A DNA stretch of 19,586 nt from an uncultured Eubacteriales bacterium. Lineage in GTDB: Bacteria > Bacillota > Clostridia > UMGS1883 > UMGS1540. The DNA is taken from contig USAP01000012.1 of NCBI GenBank assembly GCA_900552775.1, positions 1 through 19,586 of the forward strand. The letters are read 5' to 3'. Shown here piece by piece: positions 1 through 5,663 of this stretch. Each line of letters starts with the position of its first letter. The stretch's first letter is position 1. The translations under genes were made by a program, and so were the position numbers. The notes under the pieces were generated by a model. The model did not search any database. It was given only the letters and a program-made list of their open reading frames with translations, and was not told where the DNA came from.

Positions 1-1
1 T

Positions 2-664
2 CTTGACAGCCGATTAACATATAAAACATCGCTGAAGGAGCTTATGCAGAACTGCTTTTACACCCCTGTCGGATCTCACAATTTAACTGATGAATATATT
101 TATCACGATAACGAAAACAAGACTGTTTTATATATGTTTGAAGAAATGCTCAAAGAATTCGAAGACGCCGATGTGACTTCAAAAAAAGCAATAAAATGCA
201 TTTTATCGTTGATTTTGATAAAAATTTTAAAAACATATTTAGGCAGACACACCACGGATGACAATGACCATATAAATTACGTTATACACTATGTAAATGA
301 GAATTATTCGGAAAATATTTCTCTCTCGGACATTGCAAATTCATTAAATATAAGCGTTTCCGCGCTTTCGCGCGAATTTGCACATAAAACGGGGGTGCAG
401 TTTCACGAATACATTCAGAAACTGCGCATTTTTCAAAGCTGTATTCTTTTTTCCGAAACGCCTCTGAACCTCGAATCGGTGGCGGAAAGCGTCGGATATT
501 CAGATATAAAACATTTTCGGGATGTTTTCAGAAAATATATACATATGACTCCTACCGAATTTAAAAGAGCCGTTAAGGAGGTGAGAAATTGTCCCCGCGA
601 TTTTGCAACCTGCAATATTGAATGTAAATACGAGTTTATCTGCAACGGCAGTTATGTGCGTTAA
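2..664 (+). CDS. AraC-family transcriptional regulator (5' end outside window)
   Basis: The reading frame is open from the left edge (codons read L-D-S-R before the first internal ATG at 44), so the start lies outside the window. The last ~100 residues form an AraC/XylS DNA-binding domain with two helix-turn-helix segments: one around ISLSDIANSLNISVSALSR and one around NLESVAESVGYSDIKHFRDVF, ending in the typical HMTPTEF signature. The preceding part is an all-helical stretch; any ligand-binding domain would lie upstream. A short tail after the HTH contains four cysteines (C-P-x5-C-x3-C-x5-C), which is not usual for the family and may be non-functional. Target genes cannot be inferred. The next gene remnant is convergent, on the other strand. 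Confidence 0.9.
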   Translation, partial: LDSRLTYKTSLKELMQNCFYTPVGSHNLTDEYIYHDNENKTVLYMFEEMLKEFEDADVTSKKAIKCILSLILIKILKTYLGRHTTDDNDHINYVIHYVNENYSENISLSDIANSLNISVSALSREFAHKTGVQFHEYIQKLRIFQSCILFSETPLNLESVAESVGYSDIKHFRDVFRKYIHMTPTEFKRAVKEVRNCPRDFATCNIECKYEFICNGSYVR

Positions 665-721
665 ATCTATCAAAAGACCTTGCGTTTTAAGCACAAGACA
701 ATCAGAAAACACTCAATATAA

Positions 722-826
722 TTACCTTCCGAACACTTTCTTTGCGTAATTAACCGTTGCAAGCGCATCGGGCGCATAGCAATCGGCGCCTATCATGTCG
801 GCGTATTCGCGCGTAAACACGGCAAA
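722..826 (-). pseudogene. C-terminal remnant of a corrinoid (B12-binding) methyltransferase protein
   Basis: On the minus strand the last ~33 codons before a TAA read FTREYADMIGADCYAPDA followed by LATVNYAKKVFGR. This is the C-terminal end of the cobalamin-binding domain of corrinoid proteins (MtbC/MttC-like), where T-x-E-YA-x-x-IGADGYAPDA and an amphipathic helix close the Rossmann fold. Upstream in the same frame (to ~985) the sequence no longer resembles the family, and the DxHxxG cobalt-ligand motif is absent. It is therefore a truncated relic, not a working gene. In the family position of GADG this copy has GADC. The relic is convergent with the AraC-type gene, which might once have regulated it (speculative). 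Confidence 0.65.
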
Positions 827-867
827 CAACGCTGAAACTTGGGTAAAATAAACCTTTGTGCAAATGG

Positions 868-897
868 GAGAAAGCAGTCGGAAACGATTGCTTTCTC
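868..897 (+). promoter_or_regulatory. Perfect 13-bp stem with GAAA loop overlapping the -35 region
   Basis: The left arm GAGAAAGCAGTCG and right arm CGATTGCTTTCTC pair completely (one G-T wobble) around a GAAA tetraloop. The right arm contains the -35 box (888-893) of the promoter for the YjbR-family gene, and no T-run follows it. It therefore looks more like an operator dyad, or the stem of a transcript arriving from upstream, than a terminator. Confidence 0.6.
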
Positions 898-916
898 GCT
901 GTCTCTGTGGTATAAT
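888..916 (+). promoter_or_regulatory. Sigma-A type promoter of the YjbR-family gene
   Basis: TTGCTT at 888-893 and a perfect TATAAT at 911-916 are separated by 17 nt. A start site near 923 would give a leader of about 30 nt to the ATG at 954, with an AGGTG ribosome site in between. Confidence 0.8.
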
Positions 917-953
917 ATTTGCAAGATAAATGTGAATATGTAGGTGAAACAAT

Positions 954-1331
954 ATGAACCGTGATGATTTGGAACAGTTTATCAATGAAAACTATAACGC
1001 TGAATCAGATTATCCGTGGCTTAAATATCCGAATTACGAAGTGTTTCGGCATAGCAATAACCGTAAGTGGTTTGCTTTGATTATGGATATACCTAAAAAT
1101 AAACTCGGATTGCCGGGAACGGATATAATTGATGTGGTAAATTTCAAGTGCGATCCTTTGCTGATTGGCTCTTTATTAAAGGAAGCAGGGTTTTTTCCTG
1201 CATATCATATGAATAAAGAAAACTGGATTACTGTTGCACTTGATAAAAGTGTAAATGATGATACAATAAAAATGCTTTTGGATATGAGTTACGATGCAAC
1301 AGCACTAAAAACTCATAAGAAAAAAAGCTGA
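954..1331 (+). CDS. MmcQ/YjbR family protein
   Basis: The 125-residue product has the compact YjbR/MmcQ (CyaY-like fold) layout: an N-terminal helix with PWLKYPNYEVFRHSNNRKWFALI, the strand LINDV-like region replaced here by DIIDVVNFKCDP, then the LLIGSLLKEAGFFPAYHMNKENWITVAL segment and a C-terminal helical hairpin (VNDDTIKMLLDMSYDAT). Length fits the family (about 110-125). Members are annotated as possible DNA-binding proteins, but a biochemical role is not firmly established. The ATG is preceded by AGGTG about 8 nt upstream and by a strong promoter at 888-916. A terminator follows at 1360-1386, so the gene is monocistronic. The lysine-rich C-terminus (KTHKKKS) is unremarkable. Confidence 0.9.
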   Translation: MNRDDLEQFINENYNAESDYPWLKYPNYEVFRHSNNRKWFALIMDIPKNKLGLPGTDIIDVVNFKCDPLLIGSLLKEAGFFPAYHMNKENWITVALDKSVNDDTIKMLLDMSYDATALKTHKKKS

Positions 1332-1359
1332 CAGTTTCTGTTTTTATAACAGGCTTTTA

Positions 1360-1386
1360 AGGCAACCTGTACGGGTTGTCTTTTTC
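1360..1386 (+). terminator. Intrinsic terminator after the YjbR-family gene
   Basis: An 8-bp stem (AGGCAACC with GGTTGTCT, one G-T wobble) encloses a 6-nt loop and runs directly into TTTTT. It lies 28 nt after the stop codon. Confidence 0.8.
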
Positions 1387-1401
1387 GTTTCAGAAAATTT
1401 T

Positions 1402-1430
1402 TTGACAGTCTTTTTATATGATGATACAAT
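1402..1430 (+). promoter_or_regulatory. Near-consensus sigma-A promoter of the small transcription unit
   Basis: A perfect TTGACA at 1402-1407 and TACAAT at 1425-1430 are separated by exactly 17 nt. This is one of the best promoters in the window, yet it precedes no sizeable gene: only the 16-codon ORF and two hairpins lie downstream before the convergent LuxR-type gene. Confidence 0.8.
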
Positions 1431-1470
1431 AAAGATACCGAAAATAAACTACTGAAACGGAGGAATTTCA

Positions 1471-1521
1471 ATGAAACGAACAGTATTTGCGAGCTTTGCA
1501 GCAAGACCGAGGTGCTATTAA
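1471..1521 (+). CDS. Putative 16-residue peptide
   Basis: The ORF encodes MKRTVFASFAARPRCY. Support comes from context rather than homology: a TTGACA-17-TACAAT promoter about 40 nt upstream, a GGAGG ribosome site 7-8 nt before the ATG, and two stable hairpins after the stop. The peptide starts basic and ends Cys-Tyr, and I do not recognise it. Alternatives are a leader peptide of a small regulatory RNA, or the 5' stub of a gene removed by deletion (the promoter and SD surviving). The sequence aacggaggaattt before its ATG resembles the site before the solute-binding gene at 4556 (acggaggaattt), which may be coincidental. Confidence 0.4.
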   Translation: MKRTVFASFAARPRCY

Positions 1522-1528
1522 AAACATA

Positions 1529-1566
1529 AGACAGCGGGGAGCATTTCTATATGCCTTTCGCTGTCT
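1529..1566 (+). other. Strong hairpin downstream of the 16-codon ORF
   Basis: AGACAGCG (1529-1536) pairs perfectly with CGCTGTCT (1559-1566). Inside, G-T pairs and GCAT/ATGC extend the stem to a TTCTAT loop with one mismatch. No T-run follows, so it is a structured RNA element rather than a terminator by itself. Confidence 0.6.
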
Positions 1567-1577
1567 GTATGAAAGAA

Positions 1578-1628
1578 CCACACAACCGAGAATTATTCTC
1601 TGCTGTGTGGCTCTGTTATTTTTTTTCC
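1578..1628 (+). terminator. Probable (bidirectional) terminator between convergent units
   Basis: CCACACA (1578-1584) pairs with TGTGTGG (1604-1610), and within it GAGAA pairs with TTCTC around TTA. On the plus strand a T-rich run including eight consecutive Ts (1611-1628) follows, giving a terminator for the small unit. On the minus strand the same stem comes ~6 nt after the LuxR-type gene's stop and is followed by a weaker TTCTTT. The plus-strand T-run lies inside the 3' end of that gene. Confidence 0.6.
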
Positions 1629-3220
1629 TGTGCATACAGTGCCGCAAAATTAAGTAGCTGCTTTTTTGAGGAAACGCCGAGCTTGCTGTAAATATTGCCG
1701 TTATGGTATTTAAGTGTACTCTCTTTAACTTTTGCAATCTGTAAAATTTCAGGAACGGTTTTTCCCTCCAGATAGAGGTCAAATATTGTTCTCTCCTTGG
1801 GAGTAAGGCTGCGTAAACCCGAACAGAAATGATCATAATCATCCTGTATGATGATATTTTTATGTTCTTTAATCAGACGCTTGTTTTCGGTTCTGATGCG
1901 TTCAATCTCGCTTTGCAGACTCTCGTTTTTTTCGGAATGCTCATCGAAGATTTTTTGATATTCGTTATCCTTTCCGGCAAGAAATGCAAAAAGGTCGTCA
2001 ATTTCCATAATACCGCTTTGACTTTCGTCGGAATATGTCTTTTCGGATTGCTTTATTTTGTCAAGCGATTTTTTTATCGGAAGGATAAATCGTTTTGAAA
2101 AATACAGGCTAAGGCTTAAAACAGCAAATCCCAAAATCAGAATTATGAGTATAAGCTGTATGGTGTTTTTCGTTTCCAGCTCGGAATAATCCGCATACGG
2201 CATCATAACCGTAATCGAATAAGGTGTGTTTTCGGAATAAAGAGTTGTGTTTCTCGTCATGCCAATATATGCGCCGTATTCATTTTTTAAAGCGACAAGA
2301 CCCTTTTTCAGCGGCTTGATTTTGAGGGAATCCTTAGGTGCAAGAAAATATCCGTTTTTTGCTCCGCAGCTTAATCCCTCTTTGATATTGATTTCTTTAT
2401 CGTCCGAGCGGGAGAATATGCAGGTTATGTGCGGAAGCGTGGACGGCTGTGCGTGTGCGGACTTAAAAACGCTTTCGTTTACTTCAAAGCCGCAGATGCC
2501 GTAAACGCGGCCGCCGTCGCCTCTGATAGGAAGCGCTACAAGCATAACATGCTCCGACGTTCCGGGAAGCATTATAATATTACAAATGTGAGAGGCTTTT
2601 TCAATCGGCTCGGCGGTATCCGAAAGAACTTCTTCAAAATTTGGGAATCCCCCGGTGTCAAATTCCAAATGCCATTTACGGTGAGGCATAATGCCTTTGT
2701 TTATTGCAGCCTTCACATTTCCCCTGTAAAGAAGCATTGTTTCCTTGTCCGTCGTTCCGAACAGATCCTGATTAAGGTACACGCCTGCTTTTGAACCGCT
2801 TTCGCCGGTTTGAGATGCGTTAATCAGAATAAAAGCGCCGGAACAGCTTGCCTTTAAAAGCTCGTTCTTCAATAAATCAATATAGCGTTCCTCAAGAGCG
2901 TTGATATGCAAAGAAGAATTTTGAACGCCGCCAAAATCTGTATTTTCCGAATTGAGATATTGCTCGGTAAGCTGCGCGGCTTTTTCGGAAAGCTGTGCGC
3001 CGCGCAAGGTAATATCATTGTAGTAAGCCGTCATTTCACGGTCGAAAAACTCAATCTGAAGGCTTAATATATCCGATATTTTATCCTCGGTTGTCGAAAA
3101 ACGTCCGAACAGGAAAAGAAAAGCCGCAAATATAAGCAATAAAACGATAGCCAGGATAAACATATATCCAAACAGCTTTTTTTGCATAGATTGTCTTTTG
3201 TTTCTTACCGATATTTGCAT
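1616..3220 (-). CDS. Membrane-anchored sensor with C-terminal LuxR-type HTH
   Basis: The 534-residue product begins with a basic N-terminus and TM1 (about residues 16-38). An extracytoplasmic region of ~310 residues follows, probably Cache-like (inferred from size and topology), then TM2 (about 353-375), a HAMP/coiled-coil-like stretch (about 380-455), and a GerE/LuxR HTH (LTPKERTIFDLYLEGKTVPEILQIAKVKESTLKYHNGNIYSKLGV). No kinase or receiver domain is present, so it appears to be a one-component membrane-bound transcription factor. I chose the ATG at 3220 because GGGGG lies 6 nt upstream and it begins 13 nt after the solute-binding gene ends. An in-frame start at 3271 would overlap that gene. 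Co-transcription with the solute-binding protein suggests that the protein presents a ligand to this sensor (inference). Confidence 0.85.
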   Translation of the reverse strand: MQISVRNKRQSMQKKLFGYMFILAIVLLLIFAAFLFLFGRFSTTEDKISDILSLQIEFFDREMTAYYNDITLRGAQLSEKAAQLTEQYLNSENTDFGGVQNSSLHINALEERYIDLLKNELLKASCSGAFILINASQTGESGSKAGVYLNQDLFGTTDKETMLLYRGNVKAAINKGIMPHRKWHLEFDTGGFPNFEEVLSDTAEPIEKASHICNIIMLPGTSEHVMLVALPIRGDGGRVYGICGFEVNESVFKSAHAQPSTLPHITCIFSRSDDKEINIKEGLSCGAKNGYFLAPKDSLKIKPLKKGLVALKNEYGAYIGMTRNTTLYSENTPYSITVMMPYADYSELETKNTIQLILIILILGFAVLSLSLYFSKRFILPIKKSLDKIKQSEKTYSDESQSGIMEIDDLFAFLAGKDNEYQKIFDEHSEKNESLQSEIERIRTENKRLIKEHKNIIIQDDYDHFCSGLRSLTPKERTIFDLYLEGKTVPEILQIAKVKESTLKYHNGNIYSKLGVSSKKQLLNFAALYAQEKK

Positions 3221-3233
3221 AATAATCCCCCGT

Positions 3234-4556
3234 CTATTTTTCGCAGAGCTTTTGCCAAAGTCCCTCGGCAAGTGCTTCGGGCGGCGTGTTGCTTAATATA
3301 AATTGTTTCTGTTCGTTTCTTAAATAATCGTAAAATGCGTAAACTCTGCTGTAATATTCGGGACTTTGCTGTTCCGATAAAACCTCCGAGCTTTCCTTAA
3401 TTTTTTTTAGGGCTGCATAAAGTTTTTCATAATCGGCTGTCTTGAAATGGCAGTCGTCTATTTTGTCAAATGCACCGTTTGTAACGGGCATATAACCTGT
3501 TTGGCATACGAACTCAAGATTTCTCTCCGGCTCGGTGAGCCATTTGGCAAAAATCACTGCAGCCTCTGCTTTTTGACTTGATGTTTTATATGCGCAAAGA
3601 CCGACTCCGGCTTGCGTGATATACGGCTTTTTTCCGTTTTCAGCGGGCAGAGGCAGTATCTCCAGCTCCATCGGCTCACTCGTTCCGTCCTCATATGTCA
3701 CGGTATCATTATAGTAAAGAATTGCGGCGGACGAGCCTATGCCGGCTACAACATCGCCTGTCATCACCTGTGTGTTTGAATAGAGATTTGAAAGCATAAT
3801 ATGCCCTTTTGCAAGCGAATCCGCAAATTTCATGAAGGTTTGCTTAAAAATCACGTTTGACGGGTCATAGAATCCGTTGTCGGCAAAAATATTTCCTGCG
3901 CCGCTTTCCGTAGCCGCAAGCTCAATGGCGCGCAGCGGATAATCAAGAGCGCAGAACGGTTTTCCGCCCGACCAGTCATAATATTTCGCGGCAGCATCGA
4001 AAAACCCATCCCATGTGGACAGTGCTTCATATGTAACGCCCGTATCGGCTGAAAAGCGTTCAAACTGACCTCCGGCGATGAATAAAAGATGCGTGGATTT
4101 GGACACCGGGAACACGGACAGATTTCCGTCTGCCGTGCCGTCCTCCAAAAACCCCGGAACGTATGCCGAAAGCTCTTTTTCGGAAAAATATTCGTTCCAG
4201 TCAAGTAAACAATCCGTTCCAAGCTCCAGCGCGTTGCTTTTGTGTGCAAAGAAAAGGTCGGGCATTTCGGCGGAACCGGGAATCTTATTATGTGCGTCAA
4301 GCAGTTTTTCGCCTATTTTGGAGGCGTTGGACATTGCCGTGACATTGATAATAATGCCTTTTTCCATGCCAACTGTCTCGTTAAATTCGTCAACAAGCCG
4401 ATTCATCGGCGAATCCGCTTGTTCTCCGTAAACGTGCCACATTGTAAGCGTAACGGGCTTGTTTTTATCAAGTTCCGATTTTTTGCAGCCGGAAAGACAG
4501 CATACCAATATGCTGAAAATGAGTAAAATTAAAAAAATTTTTTTTACAGGTTGCAT
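3234..4556 (-). CDS. Extracellular solute-binding lipoprotein (family 1)
   Basis: The 440-residue product carries a lipoprotein signal with lipobox LSGC (Cys24). It then follows the family-1 periplasmic binding protein pattern seen in sugar ABC transporters: PVTLTMWHVYGE near the N-terminus, LVDEFNE, PDLFFAHKSN, the WDGFFDAAAKYYDW hinge region, GDVVAGIGSSAAILYYND, and a C-terminal AAVIFAKWLTEPERNLEFVCQTGYMPV segment typical of the family. GGAGG lies 8 nt before the ATG. No permease or ATPase gene is adjacent on either side. Instead the next gene encodes a membrane-bound LuxR-type sensor, so a co-receptor role is plausible. The ligand is unknown; a sugar or oligosaccharide would be the family default. 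Confidence 0.9.
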   Translation of the reverse strand: MQPVKKIFLILLIFSILVCCLSGCKKSELDKNKPVTLTMWHVYGEQADSPMNRLVDEFNETVGMEKGIIINVTAMSNASKIGEKLLDAHNKIPGSAEMPDLFFAHKSNALELGTDCLLDWNEYFSEKELSAYVPGFLEDGTADGNLSVFPVSKSTHLLFIAGGQFERFSADTGVTYEALSTWDGFFDAAAKYYDWSGGKPFCALDYPLRAIELAATESGAGNIFADNGFYDPSNVIFKQTFMKFADSLAKGHIMLSNLYSNTQVMTGDVVAGIGSSAAILYYNDTVTYEDGTSEPMELEILPLPAENGKKPYITQAGVGLCAYKTSSQKAEAAVIFAKWLTEPERNLEFVCQTGYMPVTNGAFDKIDDCHFKTADYEKLYAALKKIKESSEVLSEQQSPEYYSRVYAFYDYLRNEQKQFILSNTPPEALAEGLWQKLCEK

Positions 4557-4615
4557 ACAAAAATTCCTCCGTAATATGTTTTAATGATTTTTTCTGTCCT
4601 TCGGTTTTACACCAA

Positions 4616-4633
4616 ACATTTACCAATAAATGT
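4616..4633. promoter_or_regulatory. 7-bp inverted repeat in the solute-binding gene leader region
   Basis: ACATTTA (4616-4622) and TAAATGT (4627-4633) form a perfect dyad with a CCAA spacer, 60-77 nt upstream of the minus-strand start at 4556. It is AT-rich and may be an operator, or may contribute to the minus-strand promoter, which I could not place with confidence. Confidence 0.4.
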
Positions 4634-4639
4634 AATTTT

Positions 4640-4715
4640 CCTATACTTTTCCCCCTACTTTTTTAAAAAAACCTGATTTTTTTGAAATTCATCCTATACT
4701 TTTGGCAAAAAGTAT
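4640..4715 (-). promoter_or_regulatory. Repeated AAAAGTATAGG sites, including a 20-bp dyad
   Basis: On the minus strand AAAAGTATAGG occurs twice in direct orientation (plus coordinates 4640-4650 and 4693-4703). Next to the second copy is an inverted copy, so ATACTTTT (4696-4703) and AAAAGTAT (4708-4715) form a perfect 20-bp dyad with a 4-nt spacer. A related half-site (AAAAAGTAGGGG in minus orientation) sits just beside the left copy. A 20-bp dyad suits LuxR-family dimers, and the sites lie upstream of the operon that encodes one. Autoregulation is the simplest reading (inference). Confidence 0.55.
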
Positions 4716-4738
4716 GGGGACAAAAAGATATTTTTATG

Positions 4739-4744
4739 TATAAT
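4739..4744 (+). promoter_or_regulatory. Possible rightward -10 box next to the 20-bp dyad
   Basis: A perfect TATAAT occurs here, but the matching -35 position (4716-4721, GGGGAC) is poor. The dyad at 4696-4715 would be centred about 45 nt upstream of the predicted start site. This is close to the -42 position from which LuxR-type activators typically work at promoters with weak -35 boxes. If real, it would feed transcription toward the zinc-ribbon gene train. No RNA evidence is available here. Confidence 0.3.
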
Positions 4745-4765
4745 GAAAACATGTAAAAACAACAA

Positions 4766-4795
4766 TTTGCAGCACCGGAAAGAATTATCTGCAAA
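4766..4795 (-). terminator. Terminator of a short minus-strand unit
   Basis: TTTGCAG (4766-4772) and CTGCAAA (4789-4795) form a 7-bp stem. Read leftward, it is followed by TTGTTGTTTTT; read rightward only an A-run follows. It therefore works as an intrinsic terminator for minus-strand transcripts only. Confidence 0.5.
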
Positions 4796-4901
4796 AAAAA
4801 AGATAAAGAGGCGTTCTTTTACGTATGTGTTTCAACCTATTATAAAGTAATCGCAGTTTCTTAAATAAAAAGACGGGTTCCTTTTTAGCAGATTTATCCA
4901 T
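4785..4901 (-). CDS. Possible leaderless 38-residue basic peptide
   Basis: An ORF starting ATGGATAAATC at 4901 encodes 38 residues (MDKSAKKEPVFLFKKLRLLY and on to LYLFFCR), strongly basic with hydrophobic stretches. I do not recognise it. It starts about 5 nt after the -10 box of a very good minus-strand promoter, so any transcript would be essentially leaderless, and a minus-strand terminator overlaps its end. The frame stays open further upstream (to 5027), so the ORF is not strong evidence in itself. A small regulatory RNA without a protein is equally possible. The rest of the 453-nt gap 4557-5009 holds only the regulatory elements listed separately. Confidence 0.25.
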   Translation of the reverse strand: MDKSAKKEPVFLFKKLRLLYNRLKHIRKRTPLYLFFCR

Positions 4902-4905
4902 CACA

Positions 4906-4934
4906 AGTATATCACATTTTTGGCAATTAGTCAA
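4906..4934 (-). promoter_or_regulatory. Strong leftward sigma-A promoter with extended -10
   Basis: On the minus strand TTGACT (4934-4929) and TATACT (4911-4906) are 17 nt apart, and TGA directly before the -10 gives an extended -10 (TGnTATACT). It points leftward into a region with no recognised gene. It physically overlaps the rightward promoter at 4920-4949. Confidence 0.65.
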
Positions 4935-4949
4935 CGGCTTGCGGATAAT
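4920..4949 (+). promoter_or_regulatory. Probable rightward promoter of the zinc-ribbon gene train
   Basis: TTGGCA (4920-4925) and GATAAT (4944-4949) are 18 nt apart. The predicted start near 4956 gives a leader of ~54 nt before the ATG at 5010. It interleaves with a leftward promoter, so polymerase binding at one should exclude the other. Confidence 0.5.
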
Positions 4950-5009
4950 TTGCGTAGGTTTGTGCAAAAGAAACGGGTTTATAAGTTTTTCAGAGAGGAG
5001 GCGAGGCGT

Positions 5010-5393
5010 ATGATAAATGAGAAGCATAAAACGGCTGCATACAAAATTATTCCGTCACATGGCGGAAACCGTTACAGCTTTTTCTGTGAATTGTCGGGAA
5101 AGCTTGTCTGTACCACAGGAAAGTATTATGCAGACGATTTCGAGGCAGAGCTTTCGGCGGCATGGGAAGCGGAGGGCAAGAAAAATTTTAATTTATGCCA
5201 CTTGTGCGGCAGATGGGTTGATTCGATTGTATATAATCCGGATATGCTTATGTGCGTGAATTGTGCTCCTCTTGAGGAAGAAGCAAAGTATTGCAAGCAC
5301 TGCGGCGCAAAAGCAAAAAACGGAGATATAATTTGCTTTGTATGCGGCAAAAAACTATTATATGGAGGAGCTGATGAGAGTGACGAGATATAG
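5010..5393 (+). CDS. Small cytosolic double zinc-ribbon protein
   Basis: The 127-residue product has no signal or TM segment. The C-terminal half carries two four-cysteine knuckles: C63-x2-C66 with C82-x2-C85, and C95-x2-C98 with C109-x2-C112 (CKHCGAKAKNGDIICFVCGKK), the latter a classic zinc-ribbon. The N-terminal half (residues 1-60) has two further cysteines and no recognised domain. I chose the ATG at 5010 because AGGAGG sits 8 nt upstream; the same frame opens earlier (4920) without an SD. It overlaps the next gene by 20 nt, so the two are translationally coupled. Zinc-ribbons of this sort occur on regulators and scaffold proteins; a specific function cannot be given. Confidence 0.75.
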   Translation: MINEKHKTAAYKIIPSHGGNRYSFFCELSGKLVCTTGKYYADDFEAELSAAWEAEGKKNFNLCHLCGRWVDSIVYNPDMLMCVNCAPLEEEAKYCKHCGAKAKNGDIICFVCGKKLLYGGADESDEI

Positions 5394-5661
5394 ACCGTTA
5401 AGAAAAGATGTTTTGGAGCATTTCGGTTTTGGCACCCAAAATATGAAAAGGTTTAAAATCTGCCCGTGCTGCGGAAATGCGCAGTCTGCAAAAAACAAGT
5501 TTTGCAAAGTTTGTCAGACAAAACTGCCGGAGGAAACAGTTTTTGATATTTACAGAGCAAAGCATCGTTGCTGCACCAAATGTGAAAATGTTCTCCCTAA
5601 TGATGCGGAGTATTGCCCCATGTGCGGAGCAAAGCAAATTCATGAAAAAGAGGCGATTTGA
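5374..5661 (+). CDS. Small double zinc-ribbon protein
   Basis: The 95-residue product has two ribbons: C30-x2-C33 with C44-x2-C47 (CPCCGNAQSAKNKFCKVC), and C67-x2-C70 with C81-x2-C84 (CTKCENVLPNDAEYCPMCGAK). It is soluble with a basic N-terminus. The ATG at 5374 is preceded by GGAGGAG and lies inside the 3' end of the upstream zinc-ribbon gene. Its TGA ends at 5661, 2 nt before the ATG of the giant Cys-rich protein, so the three genes are almost certainly co-translated. Domain architecture is clear; the role is unknown. Both small proteins may be zinc-handling or scaffold partners for the locus (inference). Confidence 0.75.
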   Translation: MRVTRYRPLRKDVLEHFGFGTQNMKRFKICPCCGNAQSAKNKFCKVCQTKLPEETVFDIYRAKHRCCTKCENVLPNDAEYCPMCGAKQIHEKEAI

Positions 5662-5663
5662 TT

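Noticed and set aside
1829..2794. Plus-strand ORFs opposite the LuxR-type gene
   Set aside because: They are shadows of the minus-strand coding frame, with no SD and no coherent domain.
4785..5027. 80-codon minus-strand ORF from 5027
   Set aside because: Its 5' part crosses the -10/-35 region of both promoters and the SD of the 5010 gene; only the portion starting at 4901 follows a promoter.
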